A stretch of DNA of 64,000 bases, taken from contig CAWVWT010000006.1 in NCBI GenBank assembly GCA_963934015.1, positions 10,081 through 74,080 of the forward strand, written 5' to 3'. This stretch comes from MGIIb-P sp963934015. GTDB lineage: Archaea; Thermoplasmatota; Poseidoniia; Poseidoniales; Thalassarchaeaceae. Shown here one piece after another: positions 25,501 to 32,873 of this stretch. The notes below the pieces were generated by a model. It was not told where the DNA came from. It was given only the letters and a program-made list of their open reading frames with translations, and made no database searches. The first letter of the stretch is position 1. Each line of letters begins with the position of its first letter. The position numbers were made by a program, and so were the translations under genes.

Positions 25501-27061
25501 ACTTCTCAGCGGTTCCACCCTGGCTGATTCTCAAGTCGTCAATTTGGTGGGTGATGTCGAAGGTGTCTGGTGGGTCGTTCTCGTAATCGATGTTGGAGAA
25601 GAACACTATGAAGACGATGAGAGCAACAATATTCGTTTGTCCAATAACACACTCACAATCGATTCGAACAGTCCACCACCAGCGGGGGAGACATTGCCTG
25701 GCTGCGACGATTCTCAGACAGATGGCAATTTCTCCTCGGATGCTGCTTCGACCCGCTCATCAGCGCACCATCTAGGTGCCAACCCAAATCTCACGTTGGA
25801 CGGTTGTCTCATGGGTCTTGACGAGGTCGATTGGTATGCGATTGTCATTGATGCGGGTAATCAGACCACCTTTGCTCTCAGTGCTGAGGGTGCTCATCTG
25901 GAGGTCGCCGTTCTGAATGGCTCAGCATCCTTGGGTCAAGGAATAGTGGATGATGATGTTCGTTGGATAACAATCTCTGCACTGAATGACGATTCAGAAG
26001 GTATGGCATTGCTTTACCACATCCGCGTCACATGGGATCCGGCCAACCCTGGTGGTCCCTATCAGTTGAGATTAGTGACAGCAGATGCCAGTACAGAAAC
26101 CGATCTGGTCCCCCCTCCAGCGCCTGAAATCATATCTCTGGATGAATGGATGCATTCGGATGAGATTGTCATTCAGTGGTCTCCTGTCGTTGATAATCTA
26201 TCCGGGGTATCGCATTATGAAGTCCGTTGGGCTAGCGGATTGTGGGCCCCTGTGAACGAAAACGAGTTGATTATCAATCTCACGATGTTGATGGATGGCC
26301 GCTACTCATTTGAGGTTCGTGCTATCGATGCGGCTGGTAACGTGGGGCCCGCTGATGCAACATGGATTCGTGTTGACCGACAAGCCCCCATCGTTTCCAT
26401 TCAGCAAATCGAAGCCAAACGTTCCCCTGTATCCAAACTGGTTGTCGAATTGAGTATCGATGATGGAGAAGGAAGTGGGCCATCGATAATTGAATGGTCA
26501 GCCGACAATTCAACGTGGTCAGATTACCCAGAAGATAGCTTGATTCTGTGGGATGATTGGAACAATACCCACCTCTATATTCGAGTAACAGACGGTGCGA
26601 ATCTTGTGACAATATCTGAACTTGAAATCGACATCCCAGCCGAGGAAACGGAATCGGTTGATGATTCAGGAAATGATGAGGAATCCACCCCACAATCGAG
26701 TGGAGGTGTCAGTTCGGTGCTCGCAATTATGGTGGTTTTGGCAATAATCGCTCTCTCGGTTTTCACCGTCATTCTAGCCCTCAAATTGAAGGCACGGCGT
26801 GAATTTGAAGAAGAACTTGAGGATGAATTAGAGGAAGACGATGAAGAGTCTGAATCTCCTGAGCAAATCGAAGAAACGCCAGAGACCTATCACGTCCCAG
26901 ATCACACCCATCTCATTGGAGGCGGTGTGTATGATCAATCAACAGGATTTACCGCATACATCGACCCTCAGGGTCGATGGTGGTGGGAGCAAGAAGATGG
27001 CTCATTCTACCATGACCCAGAACTCAATGCCAACGATGCCACGCAGGGTGACCTTCCTTGA
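22592..27061 (+). CDS. Giant CARDB-repeat surface protein with membrane anchor and aromatic cytoplasmic tail
   Basis: This 1489-residue protein starts with a signal-anchor/signal peptide (residues about 7-27). At least eight CARDB-type beta-sandwich repeats follow, starting at about residue 48 with phrases such as PDLIVDYLSAS or PDLEATSVSTS and closing with E.DE.NN. A PPC-like domain (GLDEVDWYAIVIDAG) and a fibronectin-like domain (VSHYEVRWASG) come next. A membrane segment near residue 1375 precedes a Glu-rich stretch and a short tail containing GRWWWEQEDGSFYHDP. It is predicted to be extracellular and membrane-anchored, for adhesion or substrate binding. The first four repeats share a nearly identical LSTDSTITTSDT strand, pointing to recent duplication. 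The final 38 bases overlap the convergent thioesterase gene. Confidence 0.88.
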   Translation: MVSSGTLIRIAVMAVLASMILAIVPATDEALLSDSDELMETRGRSGPDLIVDYLSASWSTADAGDTKSISTRIKNDGDSSSGSFRWALYLSTDTTITTSDLQLDDWSQSSISAGSTRSSTKSVTIPSSMTGGYYYVGMIVDINSQVSESDENNNDDYDSGRVHVYELSDLVPRTTSSSCSTPATGTIGDYLDSSISIQYENDVSSSHGQSTGTFYWAMYLSTDSTITTSDTQVGSDQYSSSLSSGSYRTDSLSSSTRLPSSINAGVYYWGYILDVDSDVDEASESNNVRTCDQITLQEDLPDLEATSVSTSSSSATMGDTITVQYRIDNLGTDYSGSFYWKLYLSTDSTITTSDTFVDEFSESSISGGSYRSSYEYNVPIPTGMNTGYHYLGMIADNRDGVNELDETNNIVSSSSRIDIEEPADLVPDSPSGPNSAQAGQQVSISWLIDNDGDDASGWFYWEMYISTDSTITTSDTKLGSTQQASSISGGSYRSGTYSPTLPSNLAQGTYYFGIIADSSSRVNEGDETNNIEVGNSIYITVPDYDLEATSISVDSGYRQVCEGADIYITLTVTNLGTDNAGSHYYEALVSTGNSVSAIYTGTSLGYASGTPNVPSYTHTSMMATLPTSITPGTYYVGLYADYGDYISETDENNNIVASSSAQLTVIDCGPDLEPTSVTGPTSGVRGGTAQVSVQIANAGMEDVTNVDYSIYLSSDSSISGGNDVLIGSDVANSIAQSGSWSGNINLGIPSNLGDGCWYWGIIVDPNDSIAEMDETNNAMPSSGQFCVEQADIVIDSISASENAVSGQSTTVYMNISNSGGSDASSFNVQLVLSLDAQAGTDDTQVDSFRIDPLTSGSTTQVTRTITIPGQHVGQFHWVVIVDTASEVAEDDENNNVAASVAFTISAPAKDLLASWVESPLSAEPGQTVTIHWSAENLGQEALGFDVEIWLSEDRYLGSGDIRLSQSRVPSLLSGSTLADSQVVNLVGDVEGVWWVVLVIDVGEEHYEDDESNNIRLSNNTLTIDSNSPPPAGETLPGCDDSQTDGNFSSDAASTRSSAHHLGANPNLTLDGCLMGLDEVDWYAIVIDAGNQTTFALSAEGAHLEVAVLNGSASLGQGIVDDDVRWITISALNDDSEGMALLYHIRVTWDPANPGGPYQLRLVTADASTETDLVPPPAPEIISLDEWMHSDEIVIQWSPVVDNLSGVSHYEVRWASGLWAPVNENELIINLTMLMDGRYSFEVRAIDAAGNVGPADATWIRVDRQAPIVSIQQIEAKRSPVSKLVVELSIDDGEGSGPSIIEWSADNSTWSDYPEDSLILWDDWNNTHLYIRVTDGANLVTISELEIDIPAEETESVDDSGNDEESTPQSSGGVSSVLAIMVVLAIIALSVFTVILALKLKARREFEEELEDELEEDDEESESPEQIEETPETYHVPDHTHLIGGGVYDQSTGFTAYIDPQGRWWWEQEDGSFYHDPELNANDATQGDLP

Positions 27062-27491
27062 CAGCGACGAACAACCCATCACCCCGAGCACATACTTCAC
27101 CATCCGCTATCAGTGTCATGCTAATTTCAACCCGATCCCCATCCAGTGATTCAACTTGGCTTGTGATTTCAAGCGGTACACCATGCGGCGTTGGTCGTCG
27201 TAATTTGACGGTATATCGTGCAGTTACCGTGCAAGGTGGAGCATTGTCGCCACGCTCGGCCATGATAGCCATCGCAGCGGTCCAATTGCCATGGCAGTCG
27301 AGTAAAGTACCAATGATTCCACCGTTAATCATACCGGGAAATGCTTGATGCGCATCCGATGTTTGGAATGTCATTTTCAAACCATTTTCAATAGGGAATG
27401 AGCGAATTTTCAATCCATCAGTATTTGCCGGTCCACATCCAAAGCAGATACTGTTCGGAGCGTGTCGCTCTTGCACGCTTTCATCTTCCAT
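27024..27491 (-). CDS. Hotdog-fold (PaaI-like) thioesterase
   Basis: This 155-residue protein starts with the CFGCGPANTDGLKI motif seen in many PaaI/4HBT-type thioesterases, followed by FPGMINGGIIGTLLDCHGNW, the central helix with the catalytic Asp/His region. The YTVKLRRPTPHG strands complete the hotdog fold. It would hydrolyse acyl-CoA thioesters in the cytoplasm; the acyl chain cannot be told from sequence. The last 38 bases lie inside the end of the CARDB gene. The start at 27491 is the first ATG in the frame with full conservation. Confidence 0.85.
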   Translation of the reverse strand: MEDESVQERHAPNSICFGCGPANTDGLKIRSFPIENGLKMTFQTSDAHQAFPGMINGGIIGTLLDCHGNWTAAMAIMAERGDNAPPCTVTARYTVKLRRPTPHGVPLEITSQVESLDGDRVEISMTLIADGEVCARGDGLFVAVKEGHPAWHRWH

Positions 27492-27538
27492 GATGCCAGC
27501 AGGGAATCGACCGCCTTTGAGGGTTCACTGCGGCAATT

Positions 27539-27553
27539 GACTCCTACGGAGTC
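27539..27553 (+). other. Intergenic hairpin (6-bp stem, TAC loop)
   Basis: GACTCC and GGAGTC pair perfectly around TAC between the thioesterase and AstE-like starts. A shorter CCGC/GCGG stem with a TTGA loop follows at 27602-27613, 13 bases before the AstE-like ATG. Confidence 0.45.
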
Positions 27554-27626
27554 CTTTGTACGGTTCCTTCAAAGAGGGGTGCATGAAACGAACAATCACA
27601 ACCGCTTGAGCGGAGGGGATGGTCCC

Positions 27627-28976
27627 ATGCCTGAAAAGGCCAAAAAAAAGAATGATTCACGACCGAAGCGTCCCAAGACACTCAAGGTCAGTAATCAAAT
27701 TCCCACCAAAAGACGTCAGGAAATCGAGCGCGCTCTCGATGCCCACGAACCTTCGAGACCCGACTGGGATCGCCTCTCTGGGGCGAAACAGCATCGCTTC
27801 TTTGGCAAGAGAATCAAACCTGGTACGATTCGACAAATTGAATTTCCATTGCTTGATGTCAAGTTGGGTGATTCGTGGCCAACCTCTGTTACCATCATTC
27901 ATGGACGTCGTCCAGGTCCAACGATTACAATCACCGGTGGAGTTCATGGTGACGAAATGGTTGGTCAAGTTGCCGCGAGTTTACTGTCACAGAACGTGTT
28001 TACTGGTGCAGGTCGACCCTTGGATCCTGAAATGATGGCGGGAACAGTTCGTCTGGCTCCAGTCCTGAACCCACCGGGTTTTAATCGTCAACGAAGATAC
28101 TTTCCAGATGGCCGTGATTTGAATCGCGAGTTCCCTGGTTCAGAAATGGGCTCAACCACAGGGCGAGTCGCTCATCGTATTCTCAACGAACTCATCAGTG
28201 GTTCCGATTTCCTTCTAGATTTGCATACAGCGGCTCGAGGCCGTGACAATCTGCCACAAGTTCGAGCTGACCTTGCACATCCATCTAGCAACCGAATTGC
28301 TCGTGCATTTGGCATCGAGGTAATCCTTGATTCTAAAGGTCCGAAGGGGTCGATGCGCAGGGCTGCAGCCTCTCTTGGAATCGGTTCATTGACCTATGAG
28401 GGTGGGGGGGCTAATCTTACTGATCATGAAGCGGTCCAAATTGCCATTCATGGAGTACTGAATGTACTCAGAAGCCTACATGTTATTCCAGGTAACGCTG
28501 CTCGCCCCAAATTCCGTTTGCTTGCCAGTGGTTCGACATGGGTCCGCGCTGATGAAGGTGGTTTGGTCGACCTCTTTGTGGGCCGAGGTTCATTTGTCAA
28601 TGCAGGGGACGTTATCGGTAGAATTGTCGATCCACAAAGGCCATTGGAGAGTGCAGATATTATTGCACCATCTCGTGGGATTTTCATTTGTACAGCAAAC
28701 AATCCAATCGTAACACCAGGTACACCTGTTGGCCATTTATTACCTGTGAAACGTGGTGTAAAAATCATTCGTAAGGGTTTGGACAAGAACACAAACCGTC
28801 TCATTGTATCAGGTTCGAGTGGAGAGCCAATTTGGCGAGAAGACTTTGAGGTTGAAGAAATTATGATCGAAGGTGAATGGTCTGGTGGAGGTGTCGATGC
28901 AGAATGGCAACGCGATTGGCCTAAACTTTCTGAACAAGAACATGTCGAAGCATCTGAAGAAGAGGATGCTGACTGA
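27627..28976 (+). CDS. AstE/aspartoacylase-like (M14-type) deacylase
   Basis: This 449-residue protein belongs to the succinylglutamate desuccinylase/aspartoacylase family: zinc-ligand motif GGVHGDEMVGQ, then RDLNREFPG, the downstream DLHTA His and a TYEGGG Glu region. It would remove an acyl group from an amino acid or related amide; the substrate is unknown. A Lys-rich N-terminal extension of about 60 residues and a C-terminal beta domain (GGLVDLFVGRGSFVNAGDVIG) are longer than the basic family fold. ATG 27627 is chosen over an upstream frame extension that reads through intergenic hairpins and part of the divergent thioesterase start. Confidence 0.82.
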   Translation: MPEKAKKKNDSRPKRPKTLKVSNQIPTKRRQEIERALDAHEPSRPDWDRLSGAKQHRFFGKRIKPGTIRQIEFPLLDVKLGDSWPTSVTIIHGRRPGPTITITGGVHGDEMVGQVAASLLSQNVFTGAGRPLDPEMMAGTVRLAPVLNPPGFNRQRRYFPDGRDLNREFPGSEMGSTTGRVAHRILNELISGSDFLLDLHTAARGRDNLPQVRADLAHPSSNRIARAFGIEVILDSKGPKGSMRRAAASLGIGSLTYEGGGANLTDHEAVQIAIHGVLNVLRSLHVIPGNAARPKFRLLASGSTWVRADEGGLVDLFVGRGSFVNAGDVIGRIVDPQRPLESADIIAPSRGIFICTANNPIVTPGTPVGHLLPVKRGVKIIRKGLDKNTNRLIVSGSSGEPIWREDFEVEEIMIEGEWSGGGVDAEWQRDWPKLSEQEHVEASEEEDAD

Positions 28977-29007
28977 TTCAGGGTAATTGTAGACAGAGGT
29001 GCAGGTT

Positions 29008-30033
29008 ATGTCAGAAGGTCGTAATTGGCGCCGTCTTCACCATCTACCATTTGCACTATTTGTGCTCACCATGGTAGCAGTTGCATTGGGTGGTGCGGTT
29101 CGCATTCATGATGCAGGTGTATCTTGTCCAGATTGGCCACAGTGTTTTGGTACATGGGGCTTCGATTTATCACACGAAGAACAAGCGGAATGGTGGGCTG
29201 AAAACCCAGAAGAAATCAAAACAGATGAAGATAAAATCACATACGAAACTTGGGAAATTTTTCTTGAATGGATTCATCGTTTTGTCACCGGAATGATTCT
29301 TGGCCCCCTCTGTATTCTACAATGGTACCTTGCCTTTAGACGCAAAGCGACAATGCCAGGGGTATACAGGGCCTCTACAATCGCCTTGGCTCTCGTCGTC
29401 GTCCAAGGTGCAATGGGGATGCTCACAGTCATGTATGACAACATAGCTTGGTCTGTCGCTGCTCATTTGACACTCGCGATGGCATTGGCCCTGTCGCTAT
29501 TGTGGGCATGGGTTCGTTGGATGGATGCTGAGGGTGAATTGCCACAATGGATGCAATTAGATCCTGAGGACACCATTCGTTTTCGTCCACGGCTGTATGA
29601 CCTCACCTTATCCACTCTAGTGGTTCTTATTGTCGGTGCCTTTGTTTCAACCTCTGAGGGGCAGAACGCCGCATGCGGCGTCGGTACATTCTCTGCTTGG
29701 CCATTGTGTGGTGGTAATCTCTTCGGCTCCCTCGTTGACAATATCCAGTTCGGGCATCGTCTTGTAGTTGTGATTGTTGGTTGTTGGCTGGTTTGGAATA
29801 CCCTCGGGATGGAACGCGGAACCATCCGTAAACTGCTACATTCTTGTATTGGTCTATATTTCCTCAATATCGTCCTTGGTGGTGCATATGTTCTCACTTG
29901 GAATGGTACGTTTATCGAGATTCTATCTCTGCTGCATTTGCTCCTAGGGACTATCTCTTTCCTTTGCATTGGCTTCGCTGCCTTGCTTGCTCGAAATACG
30001 ACCCTATCACCGACTTTGGCTGAACAGGAGTGA
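29008..30033 (+). CDS. ctaA: Heme A synthase (CtaA/COX15 family)
   Basis: This 341-residue integral membrane enzyme would oxidise the C8 methyl of heme O to give heme A for an aa3-type terminal oxidase. About eight membrane segments are seen. Conserved His residues are in EWIHRFVTG, AAHLTLAMA, FGHRLVVV and LLHLLLG. The extracytoplasmic loop motif GVSCPDWPQCFGTW carries the Cys pair typical of one CtaA class, and a second Cys-containing loop (NAACGVGTFSAWPLCGG) follows. ATG 29008 is preferred over GTG 28999. It is followed by rpoK and ctaB on the same strand, placing heme A biosynthesis in one cluster. Confidence 0.93.
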   Translation: MSEGRNWRRLHHLPFALFVLTMVAVALGGAVRIHDAGVSCPDWPQCFGTWGFDLSHEEQAEWWAENPEEIKTDEDKITYETWEIFLEWIHRFVTGMILGPLCILQWYLAFRRKATMPGVYRASTIALALVVVQGAMGMLTVMYDNIAWSVAAHLTLAMALALSLLWAWVRWMDAEGELPQWMQLDPEDTIRFRPRLYDLTLSTLVVLIVGAFVSTSEGQNAACGVGTFSAWPLCGGNLFGSLVDNIQFGHRLVVVIVGCWLVWNTLGMERGTIRKLLHSCIGLYFLNIVLGGAYVLTWNGTFIEILSLLHLLLGTISFLCIGFAALLARNTTLSPTLAEQE

Positions 30034-30039
30034 GTTCGA

Positions 30040-30054
30040 AGCCCCTACGGGGCT
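30040..30054 (+). other. Intergenic hairpin (6-bp stem, TAC loop)
   Basis: AGCCCC and GGGGCT pair perfectly around TAC, starting seven bases after the ctaA stop. The rest of the gap to rpoK (30055-30118) holds no gene. Confidence 0.5.
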
Positions 30055-30118
30055 CCCGATGGGCTTATGACACCCGGGCAAGTCGCCGAGTCGCAGCGAA
30101 CCGCTGTTAGTGATTTTC

Positions 30119-30373
30119 ATGGTTGAAGCAATACGACCCCACACCCGCTTTGAGAAGGCCCGAATTATCGGTGCCCGAGCCCTACAAATTAGCATGGGAG
30201 CTCCACTCTATGTGAGTGAGCAGAAACTTCGTGATGAATTCACTGAAGAGTTGCAAGCACTCTATGGTGTTGAAGAGGCGAAGGTACGCTTCGTTCTCGA
30301 TCCACTCAAGATTGCGCTTTACGAATATGAGCACTCATTAATCCCCATTGACGTCGATCCTCACGAAGATTGA
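30119..30373 (+). CDS. rpoK: DNA-directed RNA polymerase subunit K (Rpb6 family)
   Basis: This 84-residue subunit is the archaeal counterpart of Rpb6/omega, which stabilises the RNA polymerase core. The signature RFEKARIIGARALQISMGAP is clear, followed by a short acidic C-terminus. ATG 30119 gives MVEAIRPHTRFEK, the expected N-terminus; an in-frame GTG at 30110 would add three residues. It sits between ctaA and ctaB, with a hairpin in each flanking gap. This is an unusual position, since rpoK is more often near ribosomal or translation genes. Confidence 0.96.
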   Translation: MVEAIRPHTRFEKARIIGARALQISMGAPLYVSEQKLRDEFTEELQALYGVEEAKVRFVLDPLKIALYEYEHSLIPIDVDPHED

Positions 30374-30385
30374 TTGTATTATTGG

Positions 30386-30404
30386 GACGCCCTGTAAGGG
30401 CGTC
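30386..30404 (+). other. Intergenic hairpin (7-bp stem, 5-nt loop)
   Basis: GACGCCC and GGGCGTC pair perfectly around TGTAA, 12 bases after the rpoK stop and 23 bases before the ctaB start. Confidence 0.5.
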
Positions 30405-30427
30405 ATTGATAGATTGCTTCTGCCCCC

Positions 30428-31516
30428 ATGGTGTCTATGGAGGCGGCAGTGGGACCTACAACAGCTACCTTTTCCGATTGGTTTCACCTCATGAAACCAG
30501 GTGTATTGGCATTGCTACAAGTGACAGCAATGTGTACCATCCTAATCCACGATTTGATAGCCTGGAATGCTGCAGGGCGCCTCGATTTTGATTTATTGAA
30601 TACACTTGAAACAATGGGTATTGTATTCGTTGGCGGATACCTTACCGCTGGCGGAGCCCACACGTTCAACAATGTTTTAGATCGAGATATCGATCCCCAA
30701 ATGAGACGCACAGAAAAAAGAGCCATTGCCAGAGGCGCTATTTCTCCAAAAGCAGGATTGGTTTGGGCGATATTTCTGTCCGTATCAGGGACCCTCTGGC
30801 TCATCAAATTCGCCAATGAAGTCGCAGCATTTTGGGCTGCTTTCAGTATCTTGTTTTATGTTTTCATTTACACACTATGGTTGAAGCGTACGAGCGTTCA
30901 AAATATTGTTATTGGCGGTATTGCAGGGGCAACCCCACCATTGGTTGGGTGGGCCGCTGCTATGGGTGATGCCGTATCTATTGCAAATCCTTTTGATTTG
31001 GGTAGCGCTTTACCTTGGCTCATGTTCTCATTGATTTTCTTCTGGACCCCTCCACATTTTTGGGCCCTTGCATTGTATCGTAGTGACCAGTACAAAGAAG
31101 CTGGAATACCGATGATGCCATGGGTCCATGGACCGCAACGAACTATGGTTGAGATGCGTGTTTATGCTCTCATCCTAATTGGGATTGCAGCGATGCCTTG
31201 GTTGAACCCTGCAGAGGTTGGGGAACTTGCCGCTTACATTTACACACTCATCGTACTGGTTCTTGGGATTTGGTATAATCAATCAGTAATTTCAATCGAT
31301 ATTCATGAGCCTAGAGATGCCGATGGGCGAATTCCATCTGCTGCTCGTTCGTTTTTTGTATCCATATCTTACTTGGGGTTGATGTTTGTCTCACTGGTTA
31401 GTGTCTTGTTCAGTCCAGAGTTGACAATTTTATTCCTTGTTTTGATAATGCTCAAAGTTATCTCAAAGAAAAACCGGAAAATACCGGTTTCCGTACCCTC
31501 TGTGGCGTCGGATTGA
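30428..31516 (+). CDS. ctaB: Protoheme IX farnesyltransferase (heme O synthase)
   Basis: This 362-residue UbiA-family membrane enzyme attaches a farnesyl group to protoheme to form heme O. The catalytic loop NNVLDRDIDPQMRRTEKR matches CtaB/COX10, and the second loop (PPHFWALALYRSDQYKEAGIPMMPW) is also typical. About eight or nine membrane segments are visible. ATG 30428 is used; an ATG at 30437 is possible. It lies downstream of ctaA and rpoK on the same strand and supplies CtaA with its substrate, so the two enzymes form the heme O to heme A branch. Confidence 0.95.
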   Translation: MVSMEAAVGPTTATFSDWFHLMKPGVLALLQVTAMCTILIHDLIAWNAAGRLDFDLLNTLETMGIVFVGGYLTAGGAHTFNNVLDRDIDPQMRRTEKRAIARGAISPKAGLVWAIFLSVSGTLWLIKFANEVAAFWAAFSILFYVFIYTLWLKRTSVQNIVIGGIAGATPPLVGWAAAMGDAVSIANPFDLGSALPWLMFSLIFFWTPPHFWALALYRSDQYKEAGIPMMPWVHGPQRTMVEMRVYALILIGIAAMPWLNPAEVGELAAYIYTLIVLVLGIWYNQSVISIDIHEPRDADGRIPSAARSFFVSISYLGLMFVSLVSVLFSPELTILFLVLIMLKVISKKNRKIPVSVPSVASD

Positions 31517-31523
31517 TACACCC

Positions 31524-31543
31524 CACCACCCCTTCGGGTGGTG
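31524..31543 (+). other. Intergenic hairpin (8-bp stem, 4-nt loop)
   Basis: CACCACCC and GGGTGGTG pair perfectly around CTTC, eight bases after the ctaB stop and 24 bases before the next ATG. A candidate GTG start at 31538 lies in the 3' arm, which argues against that start. Confidence 0.55.
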
Positions 31544-31567
31544 CACGTCGTGCGAGTGGTGGAACCA

Positions 31568-32824
31568 ATGCAGGAAAGCGACCTGATTTTTGACTGGAAC
31601 ATCGTCAATTATGAATTCAATCGAAATGCTGCCAATCACCCACATGAAATCTGGTTTGATGATGAAACATTGCGGGATGGTTTGCAGAGCCCAAGTGCAC
31701 GCAACCCTACAATTGAAGAAAAGATTGAGTTATTGTCTTACATGGAGCGCCTCGGCGTGCAGAAAGTCGATCTTGGCCTCCCAGGTGCGGGCCCATTCCA
31801 TGTCAAGCATATCGATTCTATGCTATCACATATTGTCGATAACGATTACAGTATTCGGCCGGGTTGTGCGGTTCGAACAGTGGTTTCAGACATTGAACCC
31901 CTTGTCGATTTACAAGCCAAGCACGAAATAAAAATTCAGGCAAGTGCATTCCTCGGCACCAGTCCCATTCGCCAATATGCAGAAAATTGGACCATGGAAC
32001 GGATTCTCAGTACTGCGGAGAAAGCAGTTTCATTCGCGGTTGACAATGACATTCCTGTGATGTTTGTCACCGAGGATACGACACGATCAAAACCAGAGGA
32101 AATCAAGGAAGTTTACACTCGGGCGATTGAACTGGGTGCGGATCGAATCTGTGTTTGTGACACCTGTGGCCACGTAACACCAAACGGTGTCAAGCAACTC
32201 CTAACCTATATCCAAGAGGAGGTTATTCCGGACGCTGGTGTCAAACGTCGTGACATTGAAGTCAATTGGCACGGACATCAAGATAGGGGTCTCGGTGTTG
32301 CCAATAATCTGGCTGCGGCGGAAGCTGGTGCGGATGTCATCCACGGAACCGCACTGGGGGTTGGTGAACGTGCGGGTAATGCACCGTTGGACCAAACACT
32401 CGTCAATCTAAGTTTGATGGGTGTTATTGAGAATGATTTGACCTTACTCAATGAATACATGCAAAAAGCACACGAATACGTCGAAGTTGCATTGCCAAGA
32501 AATTATCCTGTCTTCGGAGAAGACGCCTTTGAAACAGGTACAGGCGTACATGCCAGTGCAGTAATCAAGGCGATGAAGAAAGGAAATCATTGGCTCGCAG
32601 ACCGTGTTTATTCAGGGGTACCTGCACAAGATTATGGTTTACAACAAATCATCAGAATTGGGCATATGAGTGGTCGTTCAAACATCGTTTGGTGGCTTGA
32701 ACAACACGGACACGAAGTAAGCGATGAATTGGTTGCTCATCTGTTTGAAATTGCCAAGAGCCAACGTCGTTTAATGCCAGATTCGGAAGTAGAATCTGCG
32801 GTGCAAGAGTTCCTGTCTAATTGA
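31568..32824 (+). CDS. 2-isopropylmalate/homocitrate synthase family enzyme (DRE-TIM metallolyase)
   Basis: This 418-residue protein condenses acetyl-CoA with a 2-oxoacid, by family. The (D)ETLRDGLQSP metal and substrate motif begins the TIM barrel, and NWHGHQDRGLGVANNLAAAEAG plus GTALGVGERAGNAPLDQ give the HxH metal site and the acyl-binding region. Communication subdomains follow (GTGVHASAVIKA, IGHMSGRSN). There is no C-terminal LeuA regulatory domain, so the length fits homocitrate synthase or a short isopropylmalate synthase. Citramalate or Re-citrate synthase cannot be excluded. ATG 31568 is chosen over GTG 31538, which lies in a hairpin. No leu or lys genes are adjacent, so the substrate is unresolved. 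Confidence 0.85.
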   Translation: MQESDLIFDWNIVNYEFNRNAANHPHEIWFDDETLRDGLQSPSARNPTIEEKIELLSYMERLGVQKVDLGLPGAGPFHVKHIDSMLSHIVDNDYSIRPGCAVRTVVSDIEPLVDLQAKHEIKIQASAFLGTSPIRQYAENWTMERILSTAEKAVSFAVDNDIPVMFVTEDTTRSKPEEIKEVYTRAIELGADRICVCDTCGHVTPNGVKQLLTYIQEEVIPDAGVKRRDIEVNWHGHQDRGLGVANNLAAAEAGADVIHGTALGVGERAGNAPLDQTLVNLSLMGVIENDLTLLNEYMQKAHEYVEVALPRNYPVFGEDAFETGTGVHASAVIKAMKKGNHWLADRVYSGVPAQDYGLQQIIRIGHMSGRSNIVWWLEQHGHEVSDELVAHLFEIAKSQRRLMPDSEVESAVQEFLSN

Positions 32825-32854
32825 ACGACATAAACATGGTTTCAATAACCAAGT

Positions 32855-32873
32855 CATGGCCCTATAGGCCATG
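32855..32873 (+). promoter_or_regulatory. Hairpin whose 3' arm contains the subtilase start codon
   Basis: CATGGCC (32855-32861) and GGCCATG (32867-32873) pair perfectly around CTATA. The ATG at 32871-32873 is the subtilase start codon, so the folded RNA would bury it. An upstream ATG at 32856 in the 5' arm is in frame with the 32871 start but is followed by an in-frame TAG (32865-32867), so it would only give a three-codon reading frame. Confidence 0.5.

Noticed and set aside
30031..30110. GTTCGAAG after ctaA resembling a tRNA T-loop
   Set aside because: Only a local hairpin is present; no cloverleaf could be built.
31538..31567. GTG start for the LeuA-like enzyme
   Set aside because: It lies in the 3' arm of a hairpin and adds unconserved residues; the ATG at 31568 is favoured.
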